Positions 62,561 through 64,000 of a DNA stretch of 64,000 nucleotides are shown here, piece after piece. Each line of letters starts with the position of its first letter. The first letter of the stretch is position 1. The notes under the pieces are model-generated. The model ran no database searches, was not told where the DNA came from, and was given only the letters and a program-made list of their open reading frames with translations. Both the position numbers and the translations under genes were made by a program. This stretch comes from DAOTWY01 sp003696565 (GTDB taxonomy: Bacteria > Chloroflexota > Anaerolineae > Aggregatilineales > Phototrophicaceae): positions 1 through 64,000 of the forward strand of contig DAOTWY010000039.1 in assembly GCA_034435635.1 (NCBI GenBank). The letters run 5' to 3'.

Positions 62561-64000
62561 GGGTTTATCCTCCAAAAATCTAAACCTGTATCACATCCAA
62601 TAATCAATGTTGAACCATCCGCACTCATACGGATTAAATCCGGCACACGGCTACATTGCCGATATTGACCAAGCAAAACCCGTTCCCCGGTTGCCACGTC
62701 CCATGCTACAACAATTGGCTCAAAATCCACATCAACCCCCAGGATAACATCCCCTGCACGGTTAATAAAATACCCCTGAACATATTGGTTATAAAGTTGT
62801 GCCACTATCTGATCCGTACCGGTGTAAAAATCCAGGCGATGCAGCCAATTGGACTGTGGATCACGCCATGCGAGATACCGTCCATCAGGGCTAATTTGTC
62901 CAAAAACAGCCGGACCACCATCTACTAATGCTATCGCTTCTATCTCACCAGTTTGTAAGTTCCATCGTTTCACCATCCCGTCTACCGACGAGGTTACCGC
63001 ATACGGTGGAGCAATCCGCCCAACCCGAACCACAGCATCTGGGTCAGCTGCCGGAGCATAAGGCACAATCTCGCCTGTCATCAAGTTATAGATCAATACT
63101 TCATTTGTTGGTGTGATAATCTCAACCCAGATACCAGCATCACTAACCCAAAACGTTTGCGGCTGCCCATCTAGTTGCATCTCATAAACAGTTTGTGCGC
63201 CATCCAATAAACTGACTTGAATCACCATCACACGCCCTTCACCGTGATGAAGGGAATACACCGCATCACTGTTGGGCGAAAAGACCGTTTCTAGCGCGTC
63301 AGTCAGCGGTGCGCGATACGTGTTGACGACTTCCCCACTAATATGCCAGGTATGCACCAGCCCAGTTGAATCGATCACCGCCGCATATTCCCCATTAGGG
63401 CTGACACTGAACGCCCCAGTACGGAACGTCCCAAAATCTGAAAAATCAATGTGACTAACAGATTGCAAATGTTGCACATTATCCAATCTAATTTCTGGCG
63501 CGTTCATGTCGGATAATTGCCACACATCTAAGCCCTCTCCACATCCAATCACCAATGTTGTGCCACTCAGCCGCATTAAATCTGGCACACGGCTGCACGG
63601 ATGAAACGTGCCTAAATTGGTAAATTGTCCGGTTGTTACATCCCACAAACCAACAATTGGTTCATCGTCAAATTGTACGCCAACAACCTGCTCTCCCCCC
63701 GGCATCACCATCAATCCATGAATATACGCACCATTTGGCACAGGCAATCGCGCTATAACTGCACTCTGATCAAAATCTAGCAGCAACACTTCAGAACGCG
63801 CTCGAACATTCACCGCCAAATAATGCCCAGACATGTCATTTACCCGCCCAAAATCCGGCACCATCTCTAATTGAACATGCCCTAACTCTGTTCCTGTTTC
63901 TAAATGCCACAATTTGATTAAACCGTCCGCCGTGGACGTGACCGCAAACGGTGCTGCTGTCCGCCCATTACGCATGACAGCAGTTGAATCCGCATATGGT
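62557..64000 (-). CDS. Beta-propeller protein with duplicated unit (partial, runs off right edge)
   Basis: The frame is open to the window edge. At least 480 residues are visible. WD40-like motifs such as DGLIKLWHLETG and DGMVKRWNLQTG are seen. A long unit of about 312 residues repeats: the sequences CSRVPDLMRLSG...LVIGCGEGLDVW and CSRVPDLIRMSA...LIIGCDTGLDFW, and AAPFAVTSTADG and APPYAVTSSVDG, occur twice at the same spacing. The fragment has no catalytic motif. The C-terminal end of the gene overlaps the DinB-like gene. The N-terminus and any signal peptide lie outside the window, so the location in the cell is unknown. Confidence 0.7.
   Translation of the reverse strand, partial: PYADSTAVMRNGRTAAPFAVTSTADGLIKLWHLETGTELGHVQLEMVPDFGRVNDMSGHYLAVNVRARSEVLLLDFDQSAVIARLPVPNGAYIHGLMVMPGGEQVVGVQFDDEPIVGLWDVTTGQFTNLGTFHPCSRVPDLMRLSGTTLVIGCGEGLDVWQLSDMNAPEIRLDNVQHLQSVSHIDFSDFGTFRTGAFSVSPNGEYAAVIDSTGLVHTWHISGEVVNTYRAPLTDALETVFSPNSDAVYSLHHGEGRVMVIQVSLLDGAQTVYEMQLDGQPQTFWVSDAGIWVEIITPTNEVLIYNLMTGEIVPYAPAADPDAVVRVGRIAPPYAVTSSVDGMVKRWNLQTGEIEAIALVDGGPAVFGQISPDGRYLAWRDPQSNWLHRLDFYTGTDQIVAQLYNQYVQGYFINRAGDVILGVDVDFEPIVVAWDVATGERVLLGQYRQCSRVPDLIRMSADGSTLIIGCDTGLDFWRINP

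Overview
The window is a chromosomal segment of roughly 45-50% G+C, densely coded and mostly housekeeping plus signalling. It most resembles the phylum Chloroflexota, probably an Anaerolineae-like lineage. That is an inference from the mix of a CpaB/CpaE/CpaF/TadB/TadC pilus cluster with a receiver-fused CpaE, a long-form HPF, the yggS/yggT/yggU/pgeF neighbourhood, threonine/proline-rich lipoproteins, multidomain Ser/Thr kinases with AAA and TPR parts, and two GT-C-like membrane proteins beside an O-antigen-ligase-like protein. No rRNA, tRNA, CRISPR array, insertion sequence or prophage was seen, and no gene-free stretch exceeds 300 bases.

Layout. 1-9.1 kb: cell-surface polysaccharide genes (start of a sugar transferase, GT-C-like membrane proteins, Wzy/WaaL-like protein with TPRs) interrupted by a zinc-ribbon protein and a NACHT-HEAT ATPase. 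9.3-12.2 kb: YggT, YggU, a lipoprotein, YggS and PgeF. 12.3-20.4 kb: a NarL-type two-component pair followed by cpaB-cpaE-cpaF-tadB-tadC, the export motor and platform of a Flp/Tad pilus without its pilin or prepilin peptidase. 20.5-21.8 kb: ComF and long HPF. 21.9-26.3 kb (minus): secreted FlgD-like protein, PhnD-like lipoprotein and two family 2 glycosyltransferases in one operon. 26.4-30.9 kb: Lon, an AlbA/GHKL/winged-helix regulator and a small P-loop ATPase. 30.9-34.5 kb: two arrestin-like proteins, a LysM lipoprotein and two paralogous membrane proteins. 34.7-39.3 kb: a cystathionine beta-synthase-type enzyme facing a minus operon (divergent MurA-like protein, alpha/beta hydrolase, EcsC-like protein), then Hsp20. 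39.4-43.6 kb: Ca2+-type P-ATPase and a LysR regulator. 43.8-51.5 kb: a signalling cluster built around an ammonium transporter fused to a hybrid histidine kinase, flanked by two single-domain receivers and followed by a Ser/Thr kinase-AAA-TPR protein. 51.5-64 kb: fructosamine kinase-like protein, L32, FabD, aconitase, DsbA-like thioredoxin, zinc peptidase, EamA transporter, ComM/YifB, DinB-like protein and a beta-propeller protein running off the right edge.

How the genes work together. The two-component pair at 12.3 kb probably controls the adjacent Tad operon, which has its own promoter before cpaB and a second promoter interlocked with a terminator before tadB. The Amt-kinase cluster is the most distinctive system: the transporter part keeps both pore histidines and is followed by HAMP-like, PAS, PAS, HisKA, HATPase, REC and REC parts, so it looks like an ammonium-responsive phosphorelay whose outputs could be the two flanking receivers and the downstream kinase. 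The MurA-like protein lacks several catalytic residues and is unlikely to be a normal MurA.

Numerous start codons were moved from the longest open frame using Shine-Dalgarno positions, and several sigma70-type promoters and intrinsic terminators were placed by eye. All of these are predictions.
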